Shown here: positions 1-6,633 of the stretch, one piece after another
How positions within the stretch are numbered: position 1 is the first letter of the stretch
Layout: each line of letters opens with the position of its first letter
NCBI GenBank assembly: GCA_015229045.1
Contig: JADGCJ010000168.1
Coordinates: forward strand, 1-6,960
Length of the DNA stretch: 6,960 nucleotides
Reading direction: 5' to 3'
Origin: Magnetococcales bacterium
Lineage (GTDB): Bacteria > Pseudomonadota > Magnetococcia > Magnetococcales > DC0425bin3
Made by a program: the position numbers and the translations under genes
The notes under the pieces: model-generated
Told to the model about the DNA's origin: nothing
Database searches by the model: none
What the model saw: only the letters and a program-made list of their open reading frames with translations

Positions 1-1
1 G

Positions 2-760
2 AAGTGGCAAAGAATCTGCTTGATTCAAAATAAAATTAATAGGGATAGAATAGAAATTGATGGAGGTCAATTAACATTGCTAAGTATGTTCCCAAAGTTT
101 AAACGAAAGAATGAAAATGAGATCAATAAAATTAAATATGGCACAGAGTATTTATTGAGGAATTTATCTGGCATGCTTGGTGCTTATGGGTTTATTTCTA
201 AAGATGGAGAAATGATGGTTGTCAGCGCCAGAGTTTTAAGACAACTTCTTGGACATAGGAAATCTTTCACTATTAAAGAACTGACTCCAACTATTGTAGC
301 TGAACATGCTTCTCGTAGAGTTAATACACGAGAACAACACCACTTCCCATTTTATTATCCTCTTCCATTTATTGATCCACACCATTGTTCGTGGTGCGAT
401 GATTATTTCGATAACTTTATACGCCATCATAGACATTACAAACACTATGCACATCACTTAAAAATGCATGGATATGGAATTAATACCAAACCTGATGAAA
501 GTGTGTTATCGTGTCTCGGAATGGCAGAGTTCGTCCGTTTTTGGACAGAAGTGCAACTTGGTGAGATCATTGAAGCAGATGATAGATCAGAAGAAAGCAA
601 TGTCTTGCGGAATATTATTGAGGCAATTCAACTTAAAGTTGGTGGTAAAGACCCTCCAAACGACATAGTAGAAATTAACCTGGATGAACATAAAAAAGGC
701 TTGATGGTTCTTTCTGCCACAGTCAATACGACTTTGCGTGAAGGTGATAATAGAGGGTGA
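2..760 (+). CDS. Hypothetical protein with His-rich/CxxC patch, 5' end uncertain
   Basis: I do not recognise this protein. The reading frame is open from base 2 to the TGA at 758-760, so the gene may begin before the window. In-window candidate starts are TTG at 20, TTG at 77 (a GGAGGT lies at 62-67, a plausible spacing) and ATG at 86; none is decisive. Counting from TTG 20 gives 246 residues. The middle (residues 107-150) is exceptionally rich in histidine: 11 His in 44 residues, with HH pairs at 107, 121, 136 and 145 and a CSWC motif at 123-126. This suggests metal binding, probably zinc, but that is inference. The C-terminal third is acidic and mixed, with no membrane segment or signal peptide. 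Codon use is AT-rich like the SIR2 gene downstream. It is separated from that gene by 217 bases containing a terminator-like hairpin, so co-transcription is doubtful. It could be an unrelated neighbour in the same defence-type island. Confidence 0.6.
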   Translation, partial: KWQRICLIQNKINRDRIEIDGGQLTLLSMFPKFKRKNENEINKIKYGTEYLLRNLSGMLGAYGFISKDGEMMVVSARVLRQLLGHRKSFTIKELTPTIVAEHASRRVNTREQHHFPFYYPLPFIDPHHCSWCDDYFDNFIRHHRHYKHYAHHLKMHGYGINTKPDESVLSCLGMAEFVRFWTEVQLGEIIEADDRSEESNVLRNIIEAIQLKVGGKDPPNDIVEINLDEHKKGLMVLSATVNTTLREGDNRG

Positions 761-798
761 GGCTGGCCCATTAAGTCTGTTTTTCTTTTGATCGCTTC

Positions 799-836
799 CC
801 TGTCAAGCCCGGCTATCTTATCCGAAAGATAACAGG
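799..836 (+). repeat. Small imperfect inverted repeat in the intergenic gap
   Basis: Two short complementary pairs nest here: CCTGT (799-803) with ACAGG (832-836), and TATCTT (814-819) with AAGATA (826-831). Ten unpaired bases bulge on the 5' side. There is no T-run after it, so it is not a convincing terminator. It may be chance, or part of the 3' untranslated RNA of the preceding gene. Confidence 0.2.
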
Positions 837-890
837 AAATGCATGGATTTGTACATCTTCCCTGAATATCCCTGCCATTTTTGTCCCCAC

Positions 891-933
891 AACGATCAAA
901 GCCACGTATTCGGCTTTGATCGTTTCATTTTTT
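891..933 (+). terminator. Probable Rho-independent terminator (perfect 13-bp hairpin)
   Basis: A perfect inverted repeat has arms AACGATCAAAGCC (891-903) and GGCTTTGATCGTT (912-924) around an 8-base loop. The right arm runs into a T-rich tail ending in six T at 928-933. Stem length, loop size and tail fit an intrinsic terminator for the gene ending at 760, although its tail is interrupted by CA and it lies 130 bases past that stop. It ends 44 bases before the SIR2 start, so any promoter of the SIR2 gene must be very close or overlap the right arm; the element could instead act as an operator or an attenuator. No promoter of good consensus is visible here; GATTAT at 945-950 is the best -10-like hexamer but has no good -35. 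Confidence 0.6.
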
Positions 934-962
934 AAAACCTTTCCGATTATAGCAAGCAACAT

Positions 963-969
963 AAAAGAG
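963..969 (+). promoter_or_regulatory. Weak ribosome binding site that selects the SIR2 start
   Basis: AAAAGAG lies 8 bases before ATG 978. It overlaps the alternative in-frame GTG at 969, which has no binding site at a usable distance. This favours ATG 978 as the true start. Confidence 0.4.
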
Positions 970-977
970 TGATCGCT

Positions 978-2030
978 ATGAATATTGATAAATTAAAAAA
1001 GCGACTACAAAATCACCTTCAAGACGGATTAGTAATTATTGTGGGTTCAGGTCTCTCCTGCGCAGAGGGACTTCCGGGCATGTCCGATATTGCCATTCAT
1101 CTTGAAAATAATCTTCCTCAAAGATTAAACGATAAAGATAAGGAATACTGGAAAGAATTGTTGCCAAACATTAAAATTAATGGCCTTGAAGCTGCTTTAA
1201 TGAATAAGCCATTACCACAAGAACTTGAAATGAAAATAATTGAAATAACTGCAACGTTGGTTCGGGATCGCGAACGTCAAGCAGTCAAAAAAGTACTTCA
1301 AAATGAAGGTATTTTTCGTTTCGGCATGCTTCTTGACCACCTCATAATAACACCAACAAGTGGTCTTTCTGTCGTAACAACAAATTATGATCGCCTGATT
1401 GAGTTTGCTGTTGAGTTTGGATACACTGATGGAGATTTTGATCTTGGTGTCAACACAATGTTTGTCGGCCAGTTTGTAGGAAAATTTGATGAAAAAGAGA
1501 GCAAATGGAGCCTCTGTCGAGGTTGGAAAAAAAATGGAAAAGACCTTAATTTTCGTAATCACATAAACATTTACAAGCCTCATGGCAGTTTGGATTGGTA
1601 TGAGCGTAATGGTCACCCGATACGGCATATGTGGGATCTTTCTTTGCCCCCACTCATCATTACACCTGGAATCAATAAGTATAAAAATGGATATGAAAGA
1701 CCTTTTGACCGCCATCGGGAACTGGCCAACGCAGCAATTGATCAAGCCAAACGGTTCCTGATTATAGGTTACGGATTCAACGATAACCATTTGGAAACTC
1801 ATTTGACCAAGAAAATATATGAAGGCACACCGACGGTATTGCTTACCCAAGGGCTGACTGATAAATCTATCACGCTGACCAATAATTGCCCACATATACT
1901 TTCTCTCGACCGGGAAATCCGGGATAATATTGATGGCACAAGGGTTATCACAGATGGAAACAAGGATTGGATTCCCAATGAATCCTGGTGGGATTTGCGT
2001 GACTTCGTTGTAAAGGTGATTGAATCATGA
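978..2030 (+). CDS. SIR2-family NAD+ hydrolase of a SIR2-HerA antiphage system
   Basis: A 350-residue SIR2-like protein, predicted to be cytosolic. The visible Rossmann-fold NAD-binding motifs are GSGLSCAEGLPGM (23-35, the GAGxS..G.P loop), TTNYDR (134-139, with the Asn used by SIR2 NADases), KPHGSLDW (200-207, with the catalytic His at 202) and IIGYGFNDNH (262-271, matching the late GxGxxD-type motif). No CxxC zinc pair typical of true deacetylase sirtuins is seen, which fits the bacterial defence branch. Its stop overlaps the start of a HerA ATPase gene by ATGA, the arrangement of known SIR2-HerA defence pairs; in studied members SIR2 forms a large complex with the HerA hexamer and degrades NAD+ upon phage infection, causing abortive infection. 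The function here is inferred from motifs plus neighbour. ATG 978 is preferred over GTG 969 because of its ribosome binding site. The gene is AT-rich (19 G/C in 1201-1260), unlike the arn genes downstream, which suggests transfer. Confidence 0.9.
   Translation: MNIDKLKKRLQNHLQDGLVIIVGSGLSCAEGLPGMSDIAIHLENNLPQRLNDKDKEYWKELLPNIKINGLEAALMNKPLPQELEMKIIEITATLVRDRERQAVKKVLQNEGIFRFGMLLDHLIITPTSGLSVVTTNYDRLIEFAVEFGYTDGDFDLGVNTMFVGQFVGKFDEKESKWSLCRGWKKNGKDLNFRNHINIYKPHGSLDWYERNGHPIRHMWDLSLPPLIITPGINKYKNGYERPFDRHRELANAAIDQAKRFLIIGYGFNDNHLETHLTKKIYEGTPTVLLTQGLTDKSITLTNNCPHILSLDREIRDNIDGTRVITDGNKDWIPNESWWDLRDFVVKVIES
2012..2019 (+). promoter_or_regulatory. Ribosome binding site of herA inside the SIR2 gene
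   Basis: AAAGGTGA ends 7 bases before the herA ATG at 2027 and lies within the last codons of the SIR2 gene. With the ATGA overlap it implies coupled translation and a controlled ratio of the two subunits. Confidence 0.6.
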
Positions 2031-3775
2031 AGGAAACTGTATCAGTACTCAAATTTTCCGGTGAAAACAAAATCGGTGTTGTTAAATCTGTGGACACAGG
2101 TCGTGTTTTTATTGATGTCACCAACTCTGCACTACTGACCAGAATCAGTATAGGTGGGCTGACCGCGATTCAGGGAACAACATCATCAGAATTCCTGATT
2201 GCCTATACCGAACGAGTTACGCGCAATCAACGCGAGGAAAAGCCCGAATTTTCCGATGACAAAACTGAACCTCCTTTTGCCATCCCCAACGATGTGGTGC
2301 AAGCCATGTTGATTGGTACCTATCGAACCGTCGAAGGCAGTAAACAAAATACTTTCAAGCGTGGTGCCGACAGCTTTCCACAAATAGAACGCATATGTTA
2401 TGTTATTGAAGGAGAAAATCTCCAAAGATTCATGGGTATTCTTGGTGCCGGGTATGAGGAAAATGAGCGGCTGAAACTGGGAAAATTTGTGACAGATCAA
2501 ACCGCTGAAGCCATAGCCAGTGGCGATAAATTTTTTCAACGACATGCAGCCATTCTTGGAAGCACCGGATCAGGCAAAAGCTGGGCAGTGGCCTTGATTC
2601 TTGAGCGGGCTGCCAAACTGAAATATCCCAACCTCATTGTATTTGATATGCATGGTGAATACGCACCGCTTGCCAATCCAGAAAATGGTTTTGCAAGCTG
2701 TCTGCGCATTGCCGGTCCTGGGGACCTGACTGATCCTGGTAAAGATGTTCTATTTTTACCCTATTGGCTTTTAAACCGTGATGAAATGCTCTCTATGATC
2801 CTTGATCGCAACGAGCAAAACGCACCAAATCAAACGTCGAGGTTCACTCTACACATCCGATCTCTAAAACAAAATACGTTGATTCAAGAAGGGAAAAATA
2901 TAATTGCAGAAACTTTTACAGTTGACTCACCAATACCCTATGACATCAAATCTCTTATCAGATTGCTTGACAATGACAATACCCAGAAAGGTGTTGGTAA
3001 AAATGGTCCAGTAAAAGGAGATTGGGAGGGTCAATTAACCCGTTTTCTTTCCCGTTTAGAAACAAAGCTCAGTGACCGACGCTATGGCTTCATGTTCAAG
3101 CCACCGGAAGAGGCTTGTACCTATGGATGGTTGGCAAGCCAGCTTCAGCACCTACTGGGTTCAGGAGATGGAAAAGGAATCAAGATTGTTGATTTTTCCG
3201 AAGTGCCGGCTGATGTTTTACCCATTGTCACCGGCACCCTGGCACGCCTGCTTTATGACGTTCAGTTTTGGATGACGCCTGCCAAACGAACACCAGTGAC
3301 GCTTGTCTGCGATGAGGCACACCTTTATCTGCCGGTGCGTGATCATGCCGATGCCATACAGAAACAGGCGCTCGGATCATTTGAACGCATTGCCAAGGAA
3401 GGTCGCAAGTACGGATTTTCCCTGTTGGTCGTCAGTCAAAGACCATCGGATGTCAGCACGACCATTCTCAGTCAATGCAACAACTTTCTCTCCCTCAGAC
3501 TGACAAACGAAACAGATCAGACTGTTATCCGCCGTCTTATGCCCGATTCATTGGTCGGGTTGACCAATATTCTGCCACTCATGGATACAGGTGAGGCATT
3601 GCTGCTGGGCGATGCCATGCTTTTGCCCACACGCATCAAGCTTGACGAACCAAAAATCAAGCCCAACAGTGCCACCCGCGATTTTTGGCGGGAATGGGGA
3701 TCGTGCAAGCCAGCAGAAGATGCCATTGCCCAATCCGTGGAATGCCTGCGAAGCCAAACCAGACCAGATCGGTAA
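2027..3775 (+). CDS. herA: HerA-type DNA translocase ATPase of a SIR2-HerA antiphage system
   Basis: A 582-residue P-loop ATPase of the HerA/FtsK superfamily (DUF87 type). Residues about 1-150 form the small beta-rich N-terminal region, compatible with the HAS-barrel of HerA. The ATPase core shows Walker A GSTGSGKS (178-185), the HerA-typical VFDMHGEY strand (205-212), Walker B VTLVCDEAHLYLP (424-436, D429/E430) and EGRKYGFSLLVVSQRPSDV (458-476), which carries the late sensor and trans-acting basic residues. Members form hexameric rings on DNA. Archaeal HerA works with NurA in end resection, but no nurA-like gene is present; instead the partner is the SIR2 gene that overlaps it by ATGA. In characterised SIR2-HerA systems the hexamer assembles with SIR2 and is needed for phage-triggered NAD+ loss. 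The length is normal for the family. The last residues (RSQTRPDR) and stop lie inside a short duplicated sequence, so the extreme C-terminus may be recently altered. GC content rises along the gene (20 G/C in 2881-2940, 33 in 3301-3360). Confidence 0.92.
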   Translation: MKETVSVLKFSGENKIGVVKSVDTGRVFIDVTNSALLTRISIGGLTAIQGTTSSEFLIAYTERVTRNQREEKPEFSDDKTEPPFAIPNDVVQAMLIGTYRTVEGSKQNTFKRGADSFPQIERICYVIEGENLQRFMGILGAGYEENERLKLGKFVTDQTAEAIASGDKFFQRHAAILGSTGSGKSWAVALILERAAKLKYPNLIVFDMHGEYAPLANPENGFASCLRIAGPGDLTDPGKDVLFLPYWLLNRDEMLSMILDRNEQNAPNQTSRFTLHIRSLKQNTLIQEGKNIIAETFTVDSPIPYDIKSLIRLLDNDNTQKGVGKNGPVKGDWEGQLTRFLSRLETKLSDRRYGFMFKPPEEACTYGWLASQLQHLLGSGDGKGIKIVDFSEVPADVLPIVTGTLARLLYDVQFWMTPAKRTPVTLVCDEAHLYLPVRDHADAIQKQALGSFERIAKEGRKYGFSLLVVSQRPSDVSTTILSQCNNFLSLRLTNETDQTVIRRLMPDSLVGLTNILPLMDTGEALLLGDAMLLPTRIKLDEPKIKPNSATRDFWREWGSCKPAEDAIAQSVECLRSQTRPDR

Positions 3776-3802
3776 CACGAAGCCAAACCGGATCGGTAAC
3801 AC
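3749..3802 (+). repeat. Imperfect direct tandem repeat spanning the herA stop codon
   Basis: CGAAGCCAAACC followed by GATCGGTAACAC occurs twice, at 3749-3778 and 3778-3802, sharing one base. The two blocks are separated by AGACCA in the first copy and by a single G in the second, so the units are 30 and 25 bases. The first copy encodes the last eight residues and TAA stop of HerA; the second is noncoding. It resembles a local duplication or slippage product rather than a CRISPR or a mobile element end. Confidence 0.75.
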
Positions 3803-3967
3803 ACTGTAAAATTTTGTTTTTCCAAGATAGACAATATCCAGACGGAAGTCATGGCCGTTTTTCTGAAATTTTTTCAGTGAAGAACCAGCCCCATGTGGCT
3901 AGACTCCGGCAATGCGGTGAATCGACCAAGTAAGCGAGGATTGGCTGACAGATAACGGACTCTGGGC
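3776..3967. other. Intergenic boundary between the defence cassette and the arn operon
   Basis: No gene is supported in this 192-base gap. The start is AT-rich (TAAAATTTTGTTTTT near 3807-3821). It holds a 6-bp inverted repeat CTGAAA/TTTCAG at 3863-3877 with a T-only loop. No T-run follows that hairpin, so neither a clear herA terminator nor a clear arnT promoter can be named. TTGTTT (3814-3819) with TATCCA (3835-3840) is only a poor promoter match, 15 bases apart. Base composition changes across this gap to the GC-rich arn genes. Confidence 0.5.
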
Positions 3968-5665
3968 ATGGAAGCGTTGGAGAAGCGATTGGAAAATCAG
4001 CAAGAGGAGAACGCACGTTCCGTTCCTTGGCAATCTGTTTTATTCCTGTTCATTCTCGCATTTCTGACTTGGTTTGCCTTTCTGGGGTATCGCGATCTGC
4101 GCGACCCGGACGAGGGACGTTATGCGGAAATTCCCCGCGAAATGGTGGCGACCGGGGATTGGCTCACTCCCCGGCTGAATGGTTTCAAATATTTTGAAAA
4201 ACCCCCCCTGAACTATTGGGGCACGGCCCTGTTTTATAAAATGCTGGGCACGGATCAGGGTGTATCCAGGCTCTGGTGCGCGGGATTGGGATTTCTCGGC
4301 ATCCTCTGGACCTTCTGGCTGGGACAACGTCTCTTCGGAACCCGGGAGGCCCTCTATGCTGCCCTGTTTCTGACCAGTTCCCTGCTCTATTTTGCCATGG
4401 GTCACATGCACACCCTGGACATGGGAACGAGTGTCTTCATGACCTTTGGCATCGGGGCACTTCTGCTCGCCCAGTCGCAACGCCAGAATCCCGGCCAGGT
4501 GCGCAATTGGATGCTTGTGGCCTGGGGAAGTCTGGCCGCCGCCACCCTCAGCAAAGGCCCCATGGGCGTGGTCCTGCCCGCCGCCGCAGTCACTCTCTAT
4601 TCCCTCTGGCAACGGGATTGGGCACTCTGGCGACACCTGCACCTGGGCAAGGGCTTGTTGTTCTTCCTGTTGTTGACAGCCCCCTGGTTTGTGGCCGTCT
4701 CCCTGCGCAATCCGGAATTTCCCGACTTTTTTTTCATCCGCGAACACTGGCTGCGCTATACCACGACCATCCACAGCCGCAATGCCTCCAATTTTTATTT
4801 CATTCCCGTATTGCTGGCCGGCTCTCTCCCCTTCATGGCCCGGGCCGTGACCGCCCTGGCCAGACCGGCCTTTGCCTGGCGTCCGGCGGATGCAGGCACG
4901 TTTGCCCCATTACGCCTGCTGTGGGTCTATATTGTCTTCATCTTTCTGTTTTTCTCCCTCTCCAGTTCCAAGCTGATTCCGTACATACTGCCGGTCTTTC
5001 CCCCGCTGGCGCTGCTGGTCGGCCACCACCTTGTGCGCATCGATCCGGAAAATGTGCGCCTGGACCTCCGCATCCTGGCCGTCATGACGGCCATTCTGGT
5101 TGGTGTGGCCATGCTGCCGGACATCATCGCCCATAAATCACGCCTGACGCCCGAAATTCTCGCCCAGTTTCGCTGGTGGCTCCTGGGAGGAGGCGGAATC
5201 CTGGCCGGCGGCATGCTCCTGGTGCGCCATTTTCAATACCAGGGCAAACAAGCCGTCATCACCCTGGCCATCACCGCCCTGCTCGCCTTCCAGACCATCC
5301 ATGCCGGCTACCAGACCACGAGTCCGGTCTATTCGGCCCGCCAACTCGCCACGGCCATGGCCCCTTTTGTACAATCCGGCACACCGGTGTATAGTGTCGA
5401 TTGCTTCTATCACTCGCTCCCCTTCTATCTGGGCCAGAACGTGACGTTGGTCCGCTACAAGGGTGAGCTGGATTTTGGCATCGATCAGGAACCCCAACAC
5501 TGGATCTCCGGCATGGAAGCGTTCTATCAACAGTGGCGACAGGCACCACGGGCCGTGGCCGTTTTTCACCTCAGGGACGGTCTGTTCCAGCAGGCCCAAA
5601 AAGAGCTGTCACCCCTGCGGGTCATCTACCAGGACACCATCCGCATTGCCGTGGCCAAGCCATGA
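3968..5665 (+). CDS. arnT: ArnT-like lipid A 4-amino-4-deoxy-L-arabinose transferase (GT-C, inner membrane)
   Basis: A 565-residue integral membrane glycosyltransferase of the GT39/PMT type, close to the usual ArnT length of about 550. ArnT moves L-Ara4N from undecaprenyl phosphate to lipid A phosphates on the periplasmic face. The first membrane helix is at about 21-41. The first periplasmic loop has RDPDEGRYAEIPREM (45-59) and FEKPPLNYW (76-84). D48, E77, K78 and D151 (HTLDMG, 148-153) line up, at a constant offset of seven, with what I recall as the metal- and phosphate-binding residues D55, E84, K85 and D158 of the Cupriavidus enzyme. Further family motifs are LSKGPMG (194-200), FIREHWLRY (256-264) and SSSKLIPYILP (332-342). 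About a dozen hydrophobic segments precede a soluble C-terminal domain from about residue 450. ATG 3968 is the first start after the in-frame TAA at 3953; its ribosome binding site is weak. It overlaps arnC by ATGA. Related GT39 enzymes with other acceptors are possible, but the arnC and arnA neighbours make ArnT likely. Confidence 0.87.
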   Translation: MEALEKRLENQQEENARSVPWQSVLFLFILAFLTWFAFLGYRDLRDPDEGRYAEIPREMVATGDWLTPRLNGFKYFEKPPLNYWGTALFYKMLGTDQGVSRLWCAGLGFLGILWTFWLGQRLFGTREALYAALFLTSSLLYFAMGHMHTLDMGTSVFMTFGIGALLLAQSQRQNPGQVRNWMLVAWGSLAAATLSKGPMGVVLPAAAVTLYSLWQRDWALWRHLHLGKGLLFFLLLTAPWFVAVSLRNPEFPDFFFIREHWLRYTTTIHSRNASNFYFIPVLLAGSLPFMARAVTALARPAFAWRPADAGTFAPLRLLWVYIVFIFLFFSLSSSKLIPYILPVFPPLALLVGHHLVRIDPENVRLDLRILAVMTAILVGVAMLPDIIAHKSRLTPEILAQFRWWLLGGGGILAGGMLLVRHFQYQGKQAVITLAITALLAFQTIHAGYQTTSPVYSARQLATAMAPFVQSGTPVYSVDCFYHSLPFYLGQNVTLVRYKGELDFGIDQEPQHWISGMEAFYQQWRQAPRAVAVFHLRDGLFQQAQKELSPLRVIYQDTIRIAVAKP

Positions 5666-6633
5666 TACATTCCGAAAAAACTCCCGACATTTCCATCGTG
5701 ATCCCGGTTTACAACGAAGAAGATGTCCTGCCGCACCTGTTTCGGCGTCTCTATCCGGTCCTGGATGGCATGCACCGTCCCTATGAAGTGGTTTTCGTGG
5801 ATGACGGCAGCCGCGATGCCTCGCCGATCCTGTTGCATCAGCAATTCAGGCAGTTGCCGGAAGTGACGCGGGTGGTCATGCTGAAAAACAACTTCGGCCA
5901 ACATGCCGCCATTCTGGCCGGCTTTGCCCACGCCCATGGCCGCTACGTCATCACCCTGGATGCCGACCTGCAAAATCCCCCCGAAGAGATTCCCAAGCTC
6001 GTGAGCAAACTGGATGAAGGGTACGATTATGTCGGCACGATTCGGCGGCAACGTCGGGACCGGCTCTGGCGGCATGTGCTGTCCCGGCTCATGAACCGGC
6101 TGCGGGAGAGAGTCACCCGCATCCACATGACCGATCAGGGCTGCATGCTGCGCGGCTATGACCAGGCCATCATTCACATTTTGCGCGAATCGCACGAAGT
6201 GACCACCTACATTCCCGCCCTGGCCTTTCTCTATGCGGCCAAGCCAACCGAGGTGGTGGTGGAACATGAAGAACGCCAGTCGGGTCAGTCAAAATACTCC
6301 CTGTTCCGTTTGATTCAGCTCAACTTTGACCTGATGACCGGTTTTTCCACGGCACCGTTGCGCATCTTCTCCCTGGTCGGCATCACCATCTCCTGCGCCT
6401 CTTTCCTGTTTGTCCTCTATCTCACCATCCGCCGGCTCATGATCGGACCCGAGGCCGAAGGGGTTTTCACCCTGTTTGCCATCGCCTATTTTCTTATTGG
6501 TATCATTTTGTTCGGTATCGGGCTGATGGGAGAGTACATGGGCCGGGTCTACCAGCAAACGCTGGCCCGCCCGCGTTTTCTGATCCGCACGGTGCTGGAA
6601 AAAAAATCTGCTGCGGAGTCGCCTGCACCATGA
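5662..6633 (+). CDS. arnC: Undecaprenyl-phosphate 4-deoxy-4-formamido-L-arabinose transferase
   Basis: A 323-residue GT2-family enzyme, almost the length of E. coli ArnC (322). It transfers 4-formamido-L-arabinose from UDP to undecaprenyl phosphate at the cytoplasmic face of the inner membrane. The GT-A domain shows ISIVIPVYNEE (10-20), VVFVDDGSRD (43-52, nucleotide-binding Asp), NNFGQHAAILAGF (76-88), TLDADLQNPPEEIP (98-111, the DxD metal site), DQGCMLRGY (158-166) and SGQSKYS (207-213). Two membrane helices follow at about 236-258 and 267-289, then GEYMGRVY (290-297) and ARPRF (302-306). These motifs follow ArnC closely, not merely the dolichol-phosphate mannose synthase family. The start at 5662 overlaps the arnT stop as ATGA and fits the family N-terminus; the frame is open upstream to 5533 but that part overlaps arnT and matches nothing. 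No ribosome binding site is obvious, so translation is probably coupled to arnT. It overlaps arnA by ATGA. Confidence 0.95.
   Translation: MIHSEKTPDISIVIPVYNEEDVLPHLFRRLYPVLDGMHRPYEVVFVDDGSRDASPILLHQQFRQLPEVTRVVMLKNNFGQHAAILAGFAHAHGRYVITLDADLQNPPEEIPKLVSKLDEGYDYVGTIRRQRRDRLWRHVLSRLMNRLRERVTRIHMTDQGCMLRGYDQAIIHILRESHEVTTYIPALAFLYAAKPTEVVVEHEERQSGQSKYSLFRLIQLNFDLMTGFSTAPLRIFSLVGITISCASFLFVLYLTIRRLMIGPEAEGVFTLFAIAYFLIGIILFGIGLMGEYMGRVYQQTLARPRFLIRTVLEKKSAAESPAP

Noticed and set aside
969..977. GTG at 969 as the SIR2 start, adding three residues
   Set aside because: It overlaps the purine-rich AAAAGAG that sits at proper distance from ATG 978, and it has no binding site of its own.
1212..1895. 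Long open frame on the minus strand opposite the SIR2 gene
   Set aside because: The plus-strand protein has clear family motifs; the antisense product shows none and is a shadow.
3749..3802. CRISPR-like repeat
   Set aside because: Only two abutting unequal copies, no spacers and one copy is coding.
3863..3877. CTGAAA/TTTCAG hairpin as a herA terminator
   Set aside because: The stem is only 6 bp and AT-rich, the T residues are in the loop and arm, and no T-run follows.
3685..3933. Small open frame crossing the herA end and the gap
   Set aside because: Most of it overlaps herA in another frame and the remainder shows no recognisable motif or ribosome binding site.
4040..4774. Minus-strand and alternate-frame open frames within arnT
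   Set aside because: They arise from GC-rich codons of arnT; the products are low-complexity and carry no family motif.
5533..5661. A 43-residue N-terminal extension of ArnC
   Set aside because: The frame happens to be open, but the extension lies within arnT, is unlike the family, and ATG 5662 gives the normal ArnC length and an ATGA overlap.
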